NCBI GenBank assembly: GCA_023101725.1
Contig: JALJCO010009074.1
Coordinates: 372,001 to 436,000, forward strand
Source: Atherinomorus stipes
Lineage: Eukaryota > Chordata > Actinopteri > Atheriniformes > Atherinidae
DNA length: 64,000 nt
Reading direction: 5' to 3'
Each line of letters starts with the position of its first letter. Positions within the stretch are counted from its first letter, which is position 1. Shown here piece after piece: positions 26,815 to 34,860 of the stretch. The notes beneath the pieces were generated by a model. The model saw only the letters and a program-made list of their open reading frames with translations, did no database searches and was not told the DNA's origin. Both the position numbers and the translations under genes were made by a program.

Positions 26815-29800
26815 TCAGACTGTGGCCTGAGACAGTTCTCCAGCCGAATTGTTGGGGGCACAGACGCCTCAGAGGGGGAGTGGCCATGGCAGGCCAGTCT
26901 GCAGATTCGGGGCACCCACATCTGTGGGGGCGCGTTAATCTCCAGTCAGTGGGTTTTGTCTGCGGCCCACTGTTTCTATGAAGACTCGTAAGTGAGAGGG
27001 GAGGATCTATTGTGATGACTGTGTTGACAAAGAGTAGAAAACCCGAGGCACTCTGTTGTTCGACCTTTTTATTTTATCATTAATCATAGCTACCTTTCCA
27101 TATCTGTTAAACTCTGCTGAATTTTCTGTTTCAGGGTTGAAATATGAAAACAATCTGACTCTAAGCCAGTCTATTTATGTACTTATCTGTACTTATCTTT
27201 CAAATACTATGCCAGCTGATTGTATTGTGGCCAAAACTGAATGAACAGTTTTCTACATAAGTGCCTTGAATGGTGATTACAAGCTTTTGCAACCTTCACT
27301 GCAGCGAAATATGAGGATTAAAGAAAAAGAGAAATATTAACAGTTCTGATACTTATCAAAAATAACCATAATCTGAATAAAGCATGGGAAGAAAATCGCA
27401 TCCATTGTCAGTGATGCTCTTTTCCTCCTGCTACAGTGTGTATTCCCCCTCAGTGTGGACAGTCTATCTGGGTAAACTACTTCTCAACCGCAGCAGCTCC
27501 ACAGAGGAGGTGGCCCGAGTTCAGCATATACATCTTCATGACTACTATGATGATGAATCTCATGACTATGACCTGGCCCTGCTAAAGCTGGACCGGCCAG
27601 TGTCTGTGTTTCTGGCGGGACATGCTGGACCCGCCTGCCTGCCACCACCCACCCACCAGCTGGAGCCAGGACTGCTCTGCTGGGTCACTGGCTGGGGGGC
27701 GCTACAAGAGAGAGGTGAGCGGGGAAAGAGGTTAGGGATGTTGAAGACAAGGATTAAATCTGAAACAATGGAAACAACATATCTGTACACTATTAATGTT
27801 AAGTTTTAGGTAAAAGTGGCATAAATCAAACAATAAAAGATATATACTGTAAAAATGATGTAAGATGAATGAAATTATAATGAAAAAACTACCAACCAAG
27901 AGGATCTATCATATTGAGGTGAAAAGCCAAGGAGTATAAATGTGCTTTAAGAATATATTGTCACATGCCATGGTGCATAGAAAAGGACCCCAAAAACTGC
28001 TCGGGCTGGACGAACATGGAGAAAAGTGGTCCATTATTATAAAAAGGCCTATGCAGTTACTTTAGTTGCACTTTTTTGTGTGTGTTGGGGGGGGGGGGGG
28101 GGGGGGGGGGGTTATTAGAGGTCAGAATGCAAAACATTAAAAAAAAAAAAAAAATCTAAGCAAGCAAATATCAATTTTTGAAGCTACACATTTTTTTCTT
28201 TAATGTAAAGCATCTTGGAGATCTTTGCCATTTAAAATATGCTTTTTAAACAACTCATTGCTGTTGTATTTTAGATCCTTTGTTTACTCCACAGCTGCCT
28301 GTAAACCAGCCACTTCTCAAGTTTGCAACAGTAAATGTAAAAAATAAAAACAGAATAGAATAAAATTAGTCAGTCATTTTCTGTACCGCTTATCCAGTTC
28401 AGGGTCGTGGGGGTTGCTGGAGCCTATCCCAGCTATTATCAGGTGAGAGGCGGGGTACACCCTAGACAGGTCACCAGTCTGTTGCAATCTAAAATTATAT
28501 TTACTGTAGCTAAATAAATGAAAATAGAAACATTGAGCAAACTCTTTGCAAAGACTTGCCATTTGTGACAGTTGCGGTTCCTGTCTCTATTGATCCTGCG
28601 CCCTGGCTGCATGGTCACAGGAATCCCTTTGGCTGACTGGCTGGCACGCATGACTCTTATCTGGGAAGTTGGGGTTCAACTACATTGGTGTATAGGACGA
28701 ATTTTCACCAGACTTTATTTTAAAAATGTTTTCTCTACTAGCTCGAAATGAGAACAAAAGAAGATTATTTATTTGTAAATTGATTTGTTTTCTGACCTCT
28801 ACAGGTGGTGCCAGTAATATTCTGCAGAAGGTGGATGTTCGCCTGGTCAGTGAGGAGGCCTGTGTTCGCTCCTACGGCCATCTGGTCACTCCGAGAATGC
28901 TTTGTGCCGGGTATCGCAGTGGAAAGAAAGATGCCTGTCAGGTAACATACAACTGATATTTACTTTATCTCAGTCCTTGTAAAAATGTACTTAATACATT
29001 TAAAACCAAAACACGAATAATTGTTGGATTCTTTTTTTTGCTGAAACTTTAATAGAATAATGTTTAATCTTAACAATTAGCTATTATCAAGCAGCACCAA
29101 AAGCCGACATGAGAGTAGGAGGTAAAGTTAAGGCCCCTTCAGAAACATGCTGCTTTCAATTAATCCGACAGACACTAAACATGTCAGCCATTTTTTAATA
29201 AACACCCTAACTCTTCTATGAAAACTAGGCGAAAATGTAGTCAGATGATAAGAGATCTTGTAACATGTTTCAGGCCATAAGAACCTTTTCAGAGCTGTTA
29301 TATGTCTTGAAAGTGATTTTTTAGCTTTAAAAAATCTTAACCCAGAGTAAGAACTTTCCTGACATGAGGTGGACCATCTGTGGTATAACTTCAGAGTGAC
29401 TGATCAAGATGAGATAGCTGAACAGTAACTGGTTGAACATTATAATAACAGTGGATCAGATTTATATTGTGCTTTTCTGCTGGGCACTCAAAGCGCTCAC
29501 ATTAGAGCCATTATTCATTTACTCCTCATTCATACTTGCTGATGGTAAGCTACGTATGTGGCCACAGCTGCCCTGGGGCAGACTCATGGAAATGTGGCAG
29601 GTATTCCATGCCAACAGCGTCGCCAACCATCACTAGAATATTCACATATATTCACACACCAGCAATGTTTTTCACTGGAGGCAAGGAGGGTTAAGTGTCT
29701 TGCCCAAGGACAACTGCCGATCCTTCGATGACCTGCTTTACCACCTGAGCCACTGCCGCCAGCATCAGCAATGGCACCATCAAGGGGTGGGCAGGGCCCC

Positions 29801-32236
29801 CCTGAACAAAATGCTGGCCACCACACTGGCCACCCCAGCAAAAATTAGATTTTTCATTTATAGCAACATTTATGTACTATTAACATGGCACAGCATGCTT
29901 TGTTTATATTTCAATGCAAAAATCTTTATCAGCATATTAGAATTAAATAAATAAAAATATATTACACTGGACCTACCATTTTCAGTCATTGGTGCTTTGC
30001 AGTAGTCCCCCATAGACCCCTTTTACATGACAGTCTTAATTCCTCTTTAATTTCAAATAAAAGTTCTTTCTGCTTCAAGAAGACCGTGTAAACCCTTAAT
30101 TCCAAGTGAAAACGATAATACCGAGTAGAACTTAATTTTGAACTAAGTCGCTGGTTTATTCCTCTTTTCATTCCGAATAAAATAATCCCCCTGTAACGTA
30201 AACCTTTCTTCCGTTCTGAGTTAAATCCTGTTGTTCTGTGCATGCTCCTTCCTTTGTCCTGTTCTAAAGGCATTTGTCGAAGAGCAAATGCAATAAGCGC
30301 TGGACTCGTGCCAGCTGGCGGAACTGAAGTAGTATGTTAGTGTTGAGCTGCTGCTACAAAACTACAGTCAAAATACTGTGAAAATCTGTGTTATTATGTG
30401 GTTTTCATGTCGTAGTCGAAACGAAAAGGAGCAGGAACCGGATTTTGTGTACTTCCAGGTAGACGTAAACGGATGTAAATACATCACACCCGCCCCCTGT
30501 CCAATCAGAACCCTTCCCCACACCTGGATCTAAAGGAATTAGATAAACGTGTTATCCAGGTAAACCTTAATTCAGAATTATTATTTCCATGTAAACACGA
30601 AGGAGAATAATTTAATTTCTGAAATTATTTTATTCAGAATAATTAATTCCGATTTAAAAAAAAAGAAAACACCATGTAACTGGGGCCATAGTCTGTCATG
30701 CCTGTTTAACTCAACCTTTCTTATGTAAATGCATCCAGGAAGACGCCATCCAACAGAACTGCCCCAACCATTTTCTAATGCCCCTTTCACATTAGCACCT
30801 ACTTAGCCCAGCCGACACCAAACTACCCCAGTGTAGTTTGTTCACATTACAACTGAGGGCTATTGAGGCCATGTTCAGCTATGGTTTTCAGTGTGGGGGA
30901 GGTTGTCAGAGCAAAGTTTTGTGAAGTCAATTGTTTGTGACACACACAAACACACTCTAAATGCAGGAAGATGAGCTTGCAATTTACCTGCAATGTGTTT
31001 TATCAATTCCATTGGCCATGGTGTTGTGGGCACGCGACCAGTAGATGTGTGGAGAACACCCCCAGTAACTACAGCAAGCCACATCTAAACTCACAGGACA
31101 ATAGTACTCATTCATTTGTTCATTCATTCATTCATTCATTCTTTCATTCGTCTTTAAGTCTTGGTGAAAATAAGGAGTTTTTACTGCAAATAATGTCTTA
31201 TAGAGGCTCATTCATTCTGCGCCCTTCACTGCCATTATACTGTATGGATATACACAGATCTACGACTAATCTAAATAGCGTCCAAAGGAGTCAGAGTGAT
31301 GTATAAATGTTACAGGTAGTAAATTCATGTATAAATTCCTAGAAATAAGGTCCAGGTTGAAAGAAATAAAAGTTATCCATTAATAACCCTTGGCCGCCCC
31401 CCCAAATAATCTCTGCAGGTGCCCCTTAACATCAGGACAATGCAACATTAGGACCTCCCATTACAAGAAAAGAACAAAAAAAGCAAACATTGGTGGAAGG
31501 ATGGCAATGTTGACAGTTGCTCTTAATGTTGACTTCTAAGAGCCTAAACAAAAGGGGTACAGTAAAGGGTCTTTATGTTTGTTTGTTTGTTTCTTTTGTG
31601 GGGATTTAAATGTCATTATATTTGGGTGTAATAATCCAATCATATGTTCTTCTTGCTCATAAAAGAAGTTGAATAAGATTTAGATTTAGAAAATTTCAGT
31701 GATCCCACTGTTTGCAGTTGACTCCCATCCATGTTACATATCAAATCTGCCAACAGAACATTGGTCTTTGACTGTCTGCACCAGCAGTTTGACAAAAATG
31801 AAATGAAAAATGATAATGAAAAATTCCACCTCTCCCAAGCTGACTATTATGTCCCAGTGTGAAATGTCATCCTGAATATCTTCCCGGCAGCACTCTGATA
31901 ATTTATGTCCCTCACAGGTCAGCCATAAAGCTACACATCCAAGTACCAAGTGGCGTCATGTCTGCATCACTGATAATAATTTTAGGTCTTGTCAATAATT
32001 ACGGTCGTTTTGTTCTCCAGAGAAATTAGAATTCCACCCACTGCTCAGTGATCATTGCTTGTCTCTGACAGGGAGACTCTGGCGGCCCCTTGGTTTGCCA
32101 GGAGCCATCAGGCCGCTGGTTTCTGGCGGGGGTGGTGAGCTGGGGCAAAGGCTGTGGGCGTCCAGACTACTATGGCGTCTACACTCGGATCACTAGACTC
32201 ACTGACTGGATCAAGAAAGTCATCAGCTCCCCCTGA
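9154..32236 (+). CDS. tmprss6: Transmembrane serine protease 6 (matriptase-2), 17 identified coding exons, start exon missing
   Basis: Type II membrane serine protease. In mammals it acts at the hepatocyte surface, cleaves the BMP co-receptor hemojuvelin and represses hepcidin; that role is inferred by homology. Coding exons: 9154-9289, 9754-9896, 12491-12558, 12973-13151, 13238-13279, 17692-17896, 20273-20409, 21352-21464, 21575-21684, 22484-22626, 22745-22843, 23503-23616, 24102-24218, 26819-26987, 27437-27714, 28805-28941, 32072-32236. All introns are GT-AG, phases agree at every junction and the sum is 2,355 nt. Counting from codon GTA at 9154: membrane segment about 21-45, SEA about 50-185, CUB1 190-303, CUB2 304-425, three LDLa 426-535, activation site R545|IVGG, catalytic H586, D637, S733, S1-pocket D727. 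These sit 29-31 residues below the human numbering, so roughly 30 N-terminal residues and the ATG lie in an unidentified upstream exon. Domain order and the short third LDLa linker favour tmprss6 over st14 (matriptase), which has four LDLa repeats. Confidence 0.95.
9354..9420. repeat. (TA)n microsatellite in intron 1
   Basis: About 40 bp of alternating TA followed by degenerate TA-rich sequence. Confidence 0.9.
9754..9896 (+). CDS. tmprss6: tmprss6 exon: start of SEA domain
   Basis: Begins after tttatgacag and ends at AACATG|gtgagc. The product reads EYKVWVLEP... and includes [10 protein letters not shown], a close match to the start of the SEA domain in TMPRSS6, with an N-glycosylation sequon at NFS. 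Entry phase 1, exit phase 0. Confidence 0.93.
10052..10070 (+). repeat. Homopolymer G tract (19 G)
   Basis: Uninterrupted G run on the transcribed-sense strand of intron 2, preceded by (TG)n; likely able to form a G-quadruplex. Confidence 0.9.
10072..10272. repeat. Half copy of the 6972-7472 foldback family in tmprss6 intron 2
   Basis: Carries only the right-arm sequence (taataagcagaaaaatctg... to ...gagtttttgcagtg), closely matching 7265-7472. It starts directly after a 19-G run, so the left arm is missing. Confidence 0.7.
10310..10850. repeat. Dispersed fish repeat in intron 2
   Basis: Contains catagactcccatgtaaaa and ends near catatcttttacagtctttg, wording I associate with a common fish DNA repeat ending 'tttttacagtctatgg'. 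Family not assigned. Confidence 0.45.
11400..11985 (-). mobile_element. DNA-element fragment of the 'ttataggaact' family, minus orientation
   Basis: Carries gtccgtccactaaagtg and aaaaaggttataggaact, and ends ggttcccgcagtccaaaagt-gcc. The same segments occur in opposite orientation at about 34386-34550, so both are copies of one family. Confidence 0.6.
11990..12205. mobile_element. Short MITE with ends reading aggggtgg / acccctg
   Basis: Imperfect inverted pair: gcaacttttagatgcatccc on the left and gggatgcatctaaaattgca on the right, inside gtccccgagagcc / ggctctcaaggac. This matches a widespread fish MITE of the 'caactccagtcctcgagggc' type. No clear target duplication was found. Confidence 0.7.
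12491..12558 (+). CDS. tmprss6: tmprss6 exon: SEA domain, second part
   Basis: Short 68-nt exon after a strong pyrimidine tract (tttttttttcttccag). It codes for [20 protein letters not shown], aligning with the family's KMLKEL...YYNSSSVYSFG region, with a sequon at NYT. Donor GG|gtatgt. The exon is identified by phase and by the family match. Confidence 0.9.
12973..13151 (+). CDS. tmprss6: tmprss6 exon: SEA domain, third part
   Basis: Acceptor gtttctgcag, donor G|gtaaga. Codes for [20 protein letters not shown] and onward, matching the beta-strand and linker part of the SEA domain. Confidence 0.93.
13238..13279 (+). CDS. tmprss6: tmprss6 exon: 42-nt SEA/CUB1 linker
   Basis: Very small exon between ctccctacag and G|gtatat. 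It codes for [14 protein letters not shown]. Entry and exit phases (1 and 1) fit both neighbours, and the family has a comparably short segment here (VKDIAALNSTLG in human). The preceding intron is only 86 nt. Confidence 0.85.
13745..13860. repeat. Dispersed repeat shared with 50225-50345
   Basis: aaactagcatccatcttgca and agtaaaagacagtcttatct recur in reverse complement near 50230-50330. It lies in tmprss6 intron 5. Confidence 0.6.
14070..14380 (+). repeat. LINE-tail-like dispersed repeat
   Basis: The block ends tttcattgcactgggacgcc followed by ggtacaatgacaataaag, a sequence often seen at the 3' end of fish LINE/SINE copies. It lies in intron 5. Confidence 0.5.
14421..15184. mobile_element. 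TTAA-flanked DNA element (AGG-ended)
   Basis: TTAA at 14417-14420 and 15185-15188. The inner ends are AGGAGTGATGACATAG and, on the opposite strand, AGGTGCCATGACATCA: short inverted repeats sharing ATGACAT. TTAA duplication points to the piggyBac or Kolobok groups. No transposase frame is visible. It lies in intron 5. Confidence 0.65.
15727..16888. mobile_element. TTAA-flanked long foldback element
   Basis: TTAA at 15723-15726 and 16889-16892; ends AGGATAA...TTATCCT. Arms of about 420 bp (15727-16150 and 16475-16888) are near-complementary, for example cgttaccgtggtaacgctga on the left against tcagcgttaccacggtaacg on the right. The roughly 330-bp spacer is unrelated to either arm. It sits in tmprss6 intron 5; related right-arm sequence is at 31015-31383 and a more distant relative at 43127-43780. 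Confidence 0.85.
17124..17150. repeat. (TG)n microsatellite
   Basis: About 13 TG units in intron 5. Confidence 0.9.
17692..17896 (+). CDS. tmprss6: tmprss6 exon: CUB1 domain, first half
   Basis: Acceptor tctgccctta-g, donor TC|gtgagt. The product includes [21 protein letters not shown], and [17 protein letters not shown], near-identical in layout to the family's CYRYS / SSCLWHLQ / LAECRDRLAMYD. The CUB cysteine pair is present. Confidence 0.96.
18101..20046 (-). mobile_element. Decayed Tc1-like transposon in tmprss6 intron 6
   Basis: Flanked by TA (18099-18100 and 20047-20048). The ends are inverted: left cactgcctgaataaaaacaa, right complement cactgtctggccaaaaacaa, each followed by gttgcc. 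The minus strand holds transposase remnants: a helix-turn-helix-like stretch near 19730-19850, a fragment at 19365-19634, and a region resembling KIVKEWF near 18630-18660. Frames are broken and a LINE-tail-like piece lies near 18350-18575. Confidence 0.8.
19365..19634 (-). pseudogene. Tc1-like transposase fragment with SDESRF
   Basis: The 89-codon open stretch includes [12 protein letters not shown] and [16 protein letters not shown], which corresponds to the region holding the first catalytic Asp of Tc1 DDE transposases. It is open at both sides only by chance decay; the full transposase is not encoded. Confidence 0.8.
20273..20409 (+). CDS. tmprss6: tmprss6 exon: CUB1 domain, second half
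   Basis: Acceptor ctctctgaag, donor G|gtcagt. Codes for [20 protein letters not shown], then [19 protein letters not shown], aligning with VYGCSRQEPVVEVLASG and WKKGLHSYYDPFVLS. Confidence 0.96.
21010..21275 (+). repeat. TTAGGG-like dispersed repeat, copy in intron 7
   Basis: Contains tgtggggacattttcccggt followed by ggttttggttagggttagg and gtttagggtaaggggctagg. The same sequence lies in opposite orientation at 23690-23965 and a shorter piece near 4712-4810. Confidence 0.8.
21352..21464 (+). CDS. tmprss6: tmprss6 exon: CUB2 domain, first part
   Basis: Acceptor tttctttctcag, donor ACT|gtaagt. Codes for [18 protein letters not shown], then [19 protein letters not shown]; the FFPSFYPP...C.W motif is the CUB signature. 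A sequon is present at NCT. Confidence 0.96.
21575..21684 (+). CDS. tmprss6: tmprss6 exon: CUB2 domain, second part
   Basis: Acceptor tgtttgtgtcag, donor AG|gtatgt. Codes for [18 protein letters not shown], then [12 protein letters not shown], matching the family's LALWFDAYAL...CTQGQWTIQNRR. The intron before it is 110 nt. Confidence 0.96.
22484..22626 (+). CDS. tmprss6: tmprss6 exon: CUB2 domain, third part
   Basis: Acceptor ttcctcttcttag, donor C|gtaaat. Codes for [20 protein letters not shown], then [28 protein letters not shown] is a clear family match. The Cys in QPYCER is Ala in human. Confidence 0.95.
22745..22843 (+). CDS. tmprss6: tmprss6 exon: LDL-receptor class A repeat 1
   Basis: Acceptor tgtgttgtaaag, donor G|gtatac. 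Codes for [20 protein letters not shown], then [12 protein letters not shown], with the six cysteines and the acidic calcium-binding cluster. Confidence 0.96.
23503..23616 (+). CDS. tmprss6: tmprss6 exon: LDL-receptor class A repeat 2
   Basis: Acceptor tgtgtgtttcag, donor G|gtaaga. Codes for [20 protein letters not shown], then [16 protein letters not shown]. All six LDLa cysteines and the D..D.E calcium ligands are visible. Confidence 0.96.
23640..23670. repeat. (CA)n microsatellite
   Basis: Interrupted CA run in intron 12, at the edge of the CCCTAA-like repeat. Confidence 0.9.
23690..23965 (-). repeat. CCCTAA-like dispersed repeat, inverted copy in intron 12
   Basis: cctagccccttaccctaaac, cctaaacctaaaccttgtcc and ccccatggggaccgggaaaa are the reverse complement of the intron 7 copy at 21010-21275. 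It is followed by (CA)n to 24010. Confidence 0.8.
23955..24010. repeat. (CA)n microsatellite
   Basis: About 25 CA units with sporadic CG, ending 92 bp before the LDLa3 exon. Confidence 0.9.
24102..24218 (+). CDS. tmprss6: tmprss6 exon: LDL-receptor class A repeat 3
   Basis: Acceptor gtgttaccag, donor G|gtgaga. Codes for [20 protein letters not shown], then [19 protein letters not shown]; the LKKPNP spacer is diagnostic for the third TMPRSS6 repeat. Confidence 0.96.
24789..25613. mobile_element. Non-autonomous hAT element in intron 13
   Basis: Ends CAGAGGTGTCAAAC and GTTTGACACCCCTG (after a G-to-T-rich region) are inverted copies. Flanks TTCAACAG (24781-24788) and TTCTACAG (25614-25621) form an 8-bp target duplication with one mismatch. 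Internal gtgggccggactgg and cgggccggttttggcccc are typical of this abundant fish element. No transposase frame is present. Confidence 0.88.
26080..26420. repeat. Unassigned palindromic repeat in intron 13
   Basis: Short inverted words recur: gtgcattacacggttttaatgcac can fold back, gtgcatttaaaccgtgtac follows, and accatggt occurs at both ends (near 26210 and 26430). Family unknown. Confidence 0.35.
26782..26810. repeat. (TG)n tract immediately before the activation-site exon
   Basis: The run of TG ends 8 bp before the acceptor AG of exon 26819-26987, so it overlaps the branch/pyrimidine-tract region. Confidence 0.85.
26819..26987 (+). CDS. tmprss6: tmprss6 exon: activation site and catalytic His
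   Basis: Acceptor gcgcattcag after a (TG)n run, donor TC|gtaagt. Codes for [14 protein letters not shown], where cleavage after Arg activates the zymogen, then [20 protein letters not shown] and LSAAHC with the catalytic His. Confidence 0.98.
27437..27714 (+). CDS. tmprss6: tmprss6 exon: catalytic Asp
   Basis: Largest exon (278 nt), acceptor ctcctgctacag, donor G|gtgagc. Codes for [12 protein letters not shown], the [17 protein letters not shown] segment with the catalytic Asp, and [11 protein letters not shown]. Confidence 0.98.
28087..28111 (+). repeat. Homopolymer G tract (25 G) in intron 15
   Basis: Uninterrupted G run followed about 30 bp later by a run of 14-16 A. Lengths of such tracts are often unreliable in assemblies. 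Confidence 0.9.
28368..28485 (+). repeat. Dispersed fish repeat, copy 2 (intron 15)
   Basis: Same wording as 3785-3975: ccgcttatccagttcagggt, then ggagcctatcccagctatta and gaggcggggtacaccctaga. Confidence 0.65.
28805..28941 (+). CDS. tmprss6: tmprss6 exon: protease C-lobe with S1 Asp
   Basis: Acceptor gacctctacag, donor CAG|gtaaca. Codes for [38 protein letters not shown]. The Asp of KKDACQ is the trypsin-type S1 pocket residue, which predicts cleavage after Arg/Lys. Confidence 0.98.
29450..29770 (+). repeat. Dispersed fish repeat (LINE-tail type) in intron 16
   Basis: ctcaaagcgctcacatt, ccacagctgccctggggcag and taagtgtcttgcccaaggac are hallmarks of an abundant fish non-LTR tail repeat. Exact family not assigned. 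Confidence 0.6.
30015..30687. mobile_element. Harbinger-like non-autonomous element in intron 16
   Basis: Ends GACCCCTTTTACATG and, inverted, GGCCCCAGTTACATG, with a 3-bp ATA on each side (30012-30014 and 30688-30690). The 3-bp duplication and 'ttacatgg' ends suggest PIF/Harbinger. No transposase frame. Confidence 0.6.
31015..31383. repeat. Solo right arm of the TTAA foldback family (intron 16)
   Basis: Follows the right arm of 15727-16888 in order: tagtactcattcatttgttc, aaggagtttttactgcaaat, ccattatactgtatggatat, cctagaaataaggtccaggt, ending ttatccattaa. No matching left arm is seen upstream. Confidence 0.7.
32072..32236 (+). CDS. tmprss6: tmprss6 terminal coding exon: catalytic Ser and stop
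   Basis: Acceptor gtctctgacag. Codes for GDSGGPLVC with the catalytic Ser, then [18 protein letters not shown] and a short tail ending ISSP before TGA at 32234-32236. I see no clear AATAAA close downstream, so the 3' UTR end is not placed. Confidence 0.98.
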   Translation, partial: GDSGGPLVCQEPSGRWFLAGVVSWGKGCGRPDYYGVYTRITRLTDWIKKVISSP

Positions 32237-33990
32237 GTCCCTGAGGATCTTCATCATCCTTATACCAATATCCCCAAAGCCTTGTGGCACCTTTAAGAAG
32301 AAAAAGCTTAAACATGTATCCAACATTATTGTTTGATCGTATACTCTCTTACAGACTAAATGTTCTTTGTGTAATGATGAAATGATCATATTCTTTGTGT
32401 TTAAGTGCTGAAGGTTGATGTTAAAACAAAACAAGTAAAGAAATTTGCAAACTGCTTAAGTTCAATGAATGTGTATACATTACAGCTGTACTTTAACTTT
32501 AGTGTTGCGAGCGATTTAGGACCTGAGCAACAGAGATACAGTAAAAGTCTGGACATCTGTCAGTGATATGTTGATCTGTTGTTGCTATAGTATATATTTT
32601 ACATTTTGGGAATTCCACCCAGAAGAACCAACTTGAATTAATTTTAAGTTGATTTAGTGCACAAAACATACCAAAATTTAGTACTATGGGAAATACTTTA
32701 CATCCGCCATAGCTCATAGCTTCTCCCTTTTCCCCCCTTCTTTTTCCATTTTGCTTAACAATGCAATGAAATACAGTGCTGTAGCTCCTTTTCATCAGTT
32801 TTGCTCTTCAAAGTGAATTTTTTCATACTGTTCCTGTTTACAGCACACTAACAAATCAATGCAGACAACTGGCAGAGTTGGAGAAAGATTAATACAGATG
32901 GAGGAAAATGTCATTATTCATCACATTTTAAAGTTTTCTCACCGTAACTCAGAGTCTGAAGTTAATGCAAACAAACAGCTTGAATTAGCATGCTGAACTG
33001 TTTCCTAAGAGCAGGTCAAAAATGACAAATACAGTTTTAAGGTGTATTCCCTCTCATGGAAATCTATGAAAATACAACTAAGGTAATTCTTCTTTGACAT
33101 CACAAAAACCAGTGCATGTCTCTTGATAATAAGTTAATTTTCCTAGTTGAAGAAGTTTTATTTTATACATTTTCATGCATGCAGCTTTTCTTTGAAGTTG
33201 ATTTCATTATGAGAACCAGCAGTTAAAAAAAAATATATTTTTCAGAAAAATTGAAAAAAACATATTTAAGTAAAAATGTATAAGATATTAGTTCATTGTT
33301 ACATGATTCCACCCTATAACATCAATGCAGCTATAATTTGACTAAATCCAATCTGGAGTGTTGACCAACAGGTCAACGATCAAGACAGATTCATTACAGA
33401 GAAATTCACTTTTCTGTGTTGCTTCTTTCTGTGTTGGCTGGTGGTGCTTCGTGCTGTGTGTTGGTGGTTTGAATCTATTATTCCAAGAATAAGTTGCATA
33501 TGTGTTTGTAGAAGATAATTTTACCAAAGCCTAGATTGGTTGCACGCATGTGTCTTGGTTTGTTTGTTTGCAGTGACAAGTTTCAGACTCAGCCTTAAAG
33601 TGACATTTTTTGCCATGTTTTATACTGTAGACCAAAATGTTCTTCATGATGATCTATGTTGCAAAAACAGGCGCAGCTGCACAGATGAGTTATTAGAAAA
33701 CATTGCTGTATTTCAGCACATCTGACCAGACTGTGGCACTGTTAGCCGAAATCGGTCGTGACGTCTGCCAGAGAACGTTCGCAGTTCATTTAACATTGAA
33801 GTCAATAGCTTCATAGCAGTTTTTAGGTTTCTTTTCCAACTCAGCCTTCAAATTGTATTTCCAGTTAATGTTTAAAAGCACATACGTACAGCATTAGTTC
33901 ATTTAAGTTTCCTACAGACCCAGAATTTAATTTTGAAGAGGATAAAACAGCAGGTCGGACTTGGGTAGCAGTAGGAGCCCCTCTGCACGT
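32237..33990. other. tmprss6 3' flank and intergenic sequence
   Basis: AT-rich DNA; presumably part of the 3' UTR at its start. I found no further coding exon, no clear polyadenylation signal and no RNA gene. Confidence 0.45.
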
Positions 33991-34007
33991 CTCTCCTGTC
34001 TACAGCG

Positions 34008-34037
34008 TCTGTTTACTGGAGCTGTCCAGTAAACAGA
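34008..34037. repeat. Perfect 13-bp hairpin with 4-nt loop
   Basis: tctgtttactgga and tccagtaaacaga flank gctg. It precedes the TATA-like sequence at 34157 by about 120 bp. Confidence 0.8.
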
Positions 34038-34156
34038 CAGTTAACAGCTTCTGTTCACTGGTGCTGGAATCATGTCCTCTGGAATTTTCTTTGTCAACCA
34101 TTGTTGCTTCATCAGATTGGTACAGCTACTGTAAGGACAGACAGCTGCGGCTCGGT

Positions 34157-34268
34157 TATATAAGGACGTCTCCGGTCATCAGGTCTCCTCCAGCTGCTTC
34201 CAAAGATGCATTCTTCCCTCATTCCTCATCTTTATGAACCGGAGATATTTAAAGCTTGACTGGAACCA
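34157..34268 (+). promoter_or_regulatory. Candidate TATA promoter and first exon end
   Basis: ttatataagg at about 34157 is followed by about 100 bp that ends gaaccat|gtaagt, a good donor. This would fit a non-coding first exon of an unknown + strand gene, but no downstream coding exon was recognised. It may instead belong to the mobile element that follows. Confidence 0.25.
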
Positions 34269-34379
34269 TGTAAGTTGTAATCTTCTCATTTTTTAAAGGT
34301 TAAAGATTTGCCTGCCGCGGCTAGCCGTTAGCCGAGAGCTAACGCAGGGAACGAGTGCCTCTGCTCTGTCACGCCTGAC

Positions 34380-34860
34380 TCTATAGGCGTTTTTAGACTG
34401 TAGGAACCTTTTTGAGTTCCTATAACCCGACCGGGACCTGGGTCGTTTTTTTTGCTGCATTCGGACGTATAGGAACTAGGGACCTTGGACCTCAGTTCCT
34501 ATAACCTTTTTAGCTCCTACTCCGAGGCAGGGTCCGTCCACTAAAGTGTCCGGGCGAACTTCAACAAAACGTAAACAAGACATTAGGGCAGCTTTCCAAC
34601 GGGGGGCTGTTCCGTTACATGATACAAATGGCCGTGATGGGGGAAAGCTGGTAAGTTAGCTTTTATAATAGCTTTGAATAAAAGAGACAAGAAACCTCAG
34701 CTTTTTATTAGATCTGCTGGGGCATAAATTTGTCACTGTCGCAACGATTGCGTCACACATGGTCCCTAACAAGGTCCTCACTCATGTGCAAACACACACT
34801 GAAGGCAAAGGGTAGTTCTTATAACTAAACTCGGGAGGCGTAGTTATCCCTTTAAAGCCC
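34380..34860 (+). mobile_element. DNA-element copy of the 'ttataggaact' family, plus orientation
   Basis: ggcgtttttagactgtagga, ggaactagggaccttggacc, cagttcctataacctttt and gtccgtccactaaagtg match 11400-11985 in reverse. The right boundary is unclear; related words recur near 35165-35210. Confidence 0.6.

Noticed and set aside
9154..32236. Identification as st14 (matriptase) and not tmprss6
   Set aside because: Only three LDLa exons lie between CUB2 and the protease, and the LKKPNP and CTQGQW motifs match TMPRSS6.
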